Source of the DNA: Thiotrichaceae bacterium
Lineage (GTDB): Bacteria > Pseudomonadota > Gammaproteobacteria > Beggiatoales > Beggiatoaceae
Length of the DNA: 64,000 nt
Assembly: GCA_011391085.1 (NCBI GenBank)
Contig: JAABRD010000004.1
Location: forward strand, 104,117-168,116
Reading direction: 5' to 3'
Below, in pieces: positions 63,215 to 64,000 of the stretch. Numbering within the stretch: the stretch's first letter is position 1; each line of letters starts with the position of its first letter. The notes beneath the pieces were generated by a model, which saw only the letters and a list, made by a program, of their open reading frames with translations, was not told the origin of the DNA and did no database searches. Made by a program: the position numbers and the translations under genes.

Positions 63215-63925
63215 ATGAAAAAACCGATAGGCATAGATTTAGGCACCACTTTTTCGGCAGTCGCCACCATAGATGAAACAGGACGCTCCAAGATACTCCC
63301 TAATCGTCATGGCCAACCGATTACTCCTTCGGTCATCTATTTTGGTGATGATCAACCTTTGGTAGGCGAAGAAGCCAAAGAAATGCAGGGCTTAGGAGAG
63401 TCACGCATTGCTTCCTTTTTTAAACGCAATATGGGCGATGCCAATTTTTTCCTAAATTTTAACGGGCACAACTACACGGCTACTGACTTATCTGCGATTG
63501 TATTGCGTCAGTTGAAAGCCGATGCCGAAACCGGGTTGGGCCAGCCGATTGAACAAGCCGTCATTACGGTGCCGGCTTATTTTAACAACTTTCAACGGGA
63601 AGCCACCATCCAGGCAGGTCGACAAGCAGGATTGCAAGTATTACGCATTATTAATGAACCCACTGCGGCGGCCCTAGCTTATGGGTTGCATAAAAATGCC
63701 ATTAATCAAACCGTGTTGGTTTATGATTTGGGTGGTGGCACCTTTGATGTCACCTTGGTGCATATTACGGCTTCAGATATTAAAGTGATAGCTACGGAGG
63801 GTGACCATGAGTTGGGAGGAAAAGATTGGGATGATCGAATTGCCACTTATTTGGGACAACGTTTTTTAGAAGAACACGGTGTTGATCCATTAGATGATGC
63901 AGTCACTTTTAACGACGTATTATAG
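63215..63925 (+). CDS. Truncated Hsp70 ATPase-domain protein
   Basis: The 236-residue frame has IGIDLGTTFSAVATI, VITVPAYFNNFQREATIQAG, NEPTAAALAYG, VYDLGGGTFDVTLVHI and GDHELGGKDWDDR, the first two-thirds of an Hsp70 ATPase domain. It then ends EHGVDPLDDAVTFNDVL and stops, where full proteins would continue with subdomain IIB and the substrate domain. The frame shows no defect, so it could be a natural truncation, but it may be a gene fragment. It lies divergent to the GrpE/Hsp70 operon and is paralogous to that Hsp70. Confidence 0.8.
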   Translation: MKKPIGIDLGTTFSAVATIDETGRSKILPNRHGQPITPSVIYFGDDQPLVGEEAKEMQGLGESRIASFFKRNMGDANFFLNFNGHNYTATDLSAIVLRQLKADAETGLGQPIEQAVITVPAYFNNFQREATIQAGRQAGLQVLRIINEPTAAALAYGLHKNAINQTVLVYDLGGGTFDVTLVHITASDIKVIATEGDHELGGKDWDDRIATYLGQRFLEEHGVDPLDDAVTFNDVL

Positions 63926-64000
63926 CATTTCTCACTTGATTAACTATCAACTTCTAAGATAAAATAACTTAAATGTTAACTTTAATTTGAGAGGAATTTT
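63926..64000. other. AT-rich end of window
   Basis: 75 bp without gene or recognisable continuation of hsp70. TGAGAGGAATTTT at the very end may be a ribosome-binding site of a following gene. Confidence 0.4.

Overview
The window looks like a contig from a large sulfur-oxidising gammaproteobacterium of the Beggiatoaceae/Thiotrichaceae type (Beggiatoa, Thioploca, Thiomargarita relatives). The lineage is inferred from gene content: a QmoA-QmoB-HdrC-HdrB electron-transfer set, gammaproteobacterial housekeeping genes (smpB, dtd, mutY-yggX, carB-greA, maeB), many chemosensory, Roco and WD40 proteins, many toxin-antitoxin genes, and intergenic space packed with palindromic repeats. No rRNA or species marker is present.

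Layout. 1-5.9 kb: remains of a defence-like locus, namely a large Eco57I-type adenine methylase, the C-terminal end of an SNF2-type helicase cut off by a 102-bp repeat element, and two degraded coding fragments. 6-11.5 kb: smpB, dtd, a frameshifted nuclease-like gene with a (QQGM)n tract, and ppdK. 12-20 kb: signal-transduction genes (membrane CBS-like protein, periplasmic Cache protein, CZB protein, dCache-HAMP chemoreceptor), an EEP-fold phosphoesterase pair, an odd tRNA-Ile-like gene and an orphan hyfE. 20-26 kb: two intact type II toxin-antitoxin pairs, a WD40 protein and an LRR-Roc-COR protein. 26-37 kb: mutY-yggX, tRNA-Phe, rtcA, a glycine-zipper membrane protein, maeB, a D12 methylase, carB-greA. 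37.9-41 kb: a type ISP-like methylase with no helicase. 41.5-47.6 kb: a run of toxin-antitoxin genes, most with broken toxins, around a secreted CAP-thioredoxin-like-CAP protein and a VWA fragment. 47.7-54.9 kb: the qmo/hdr operon on the minus strand, interrupted by two PD-(D/E)XK-type nuclease genes and an antitoxin remnant. 55-55.9 kb: another broken-toxin pair between two copies of the qmoA upstream region. 56.3-63.9 kb: a five-gene operon grpE-like, hsp70-like, GAP1-like, two-TM small protein, zinc-ribbon GTPase, with a divergent truncated hsp70.

Three observations stand out. (1) The chaperone/GTPase operon is the best candidate for a poorly described conflict or signalling system. (2) Several toxin genes are broken while their antitoxins stay open; two toxin genes and a VWA gene carry perfect 10-, 17- or 19-bp tandem duplications near the 5' end that shift the frame, and removing one copy restores it, which suggests slippage-driven and possibly reversible switching. 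(3) The intergenic regions hold several families of palindromic or MITE-like repeats, some of which have entered genes, supply stop codons or cut genes off.

All calls rest on reading the sequence and remembered family features; no database search was run.
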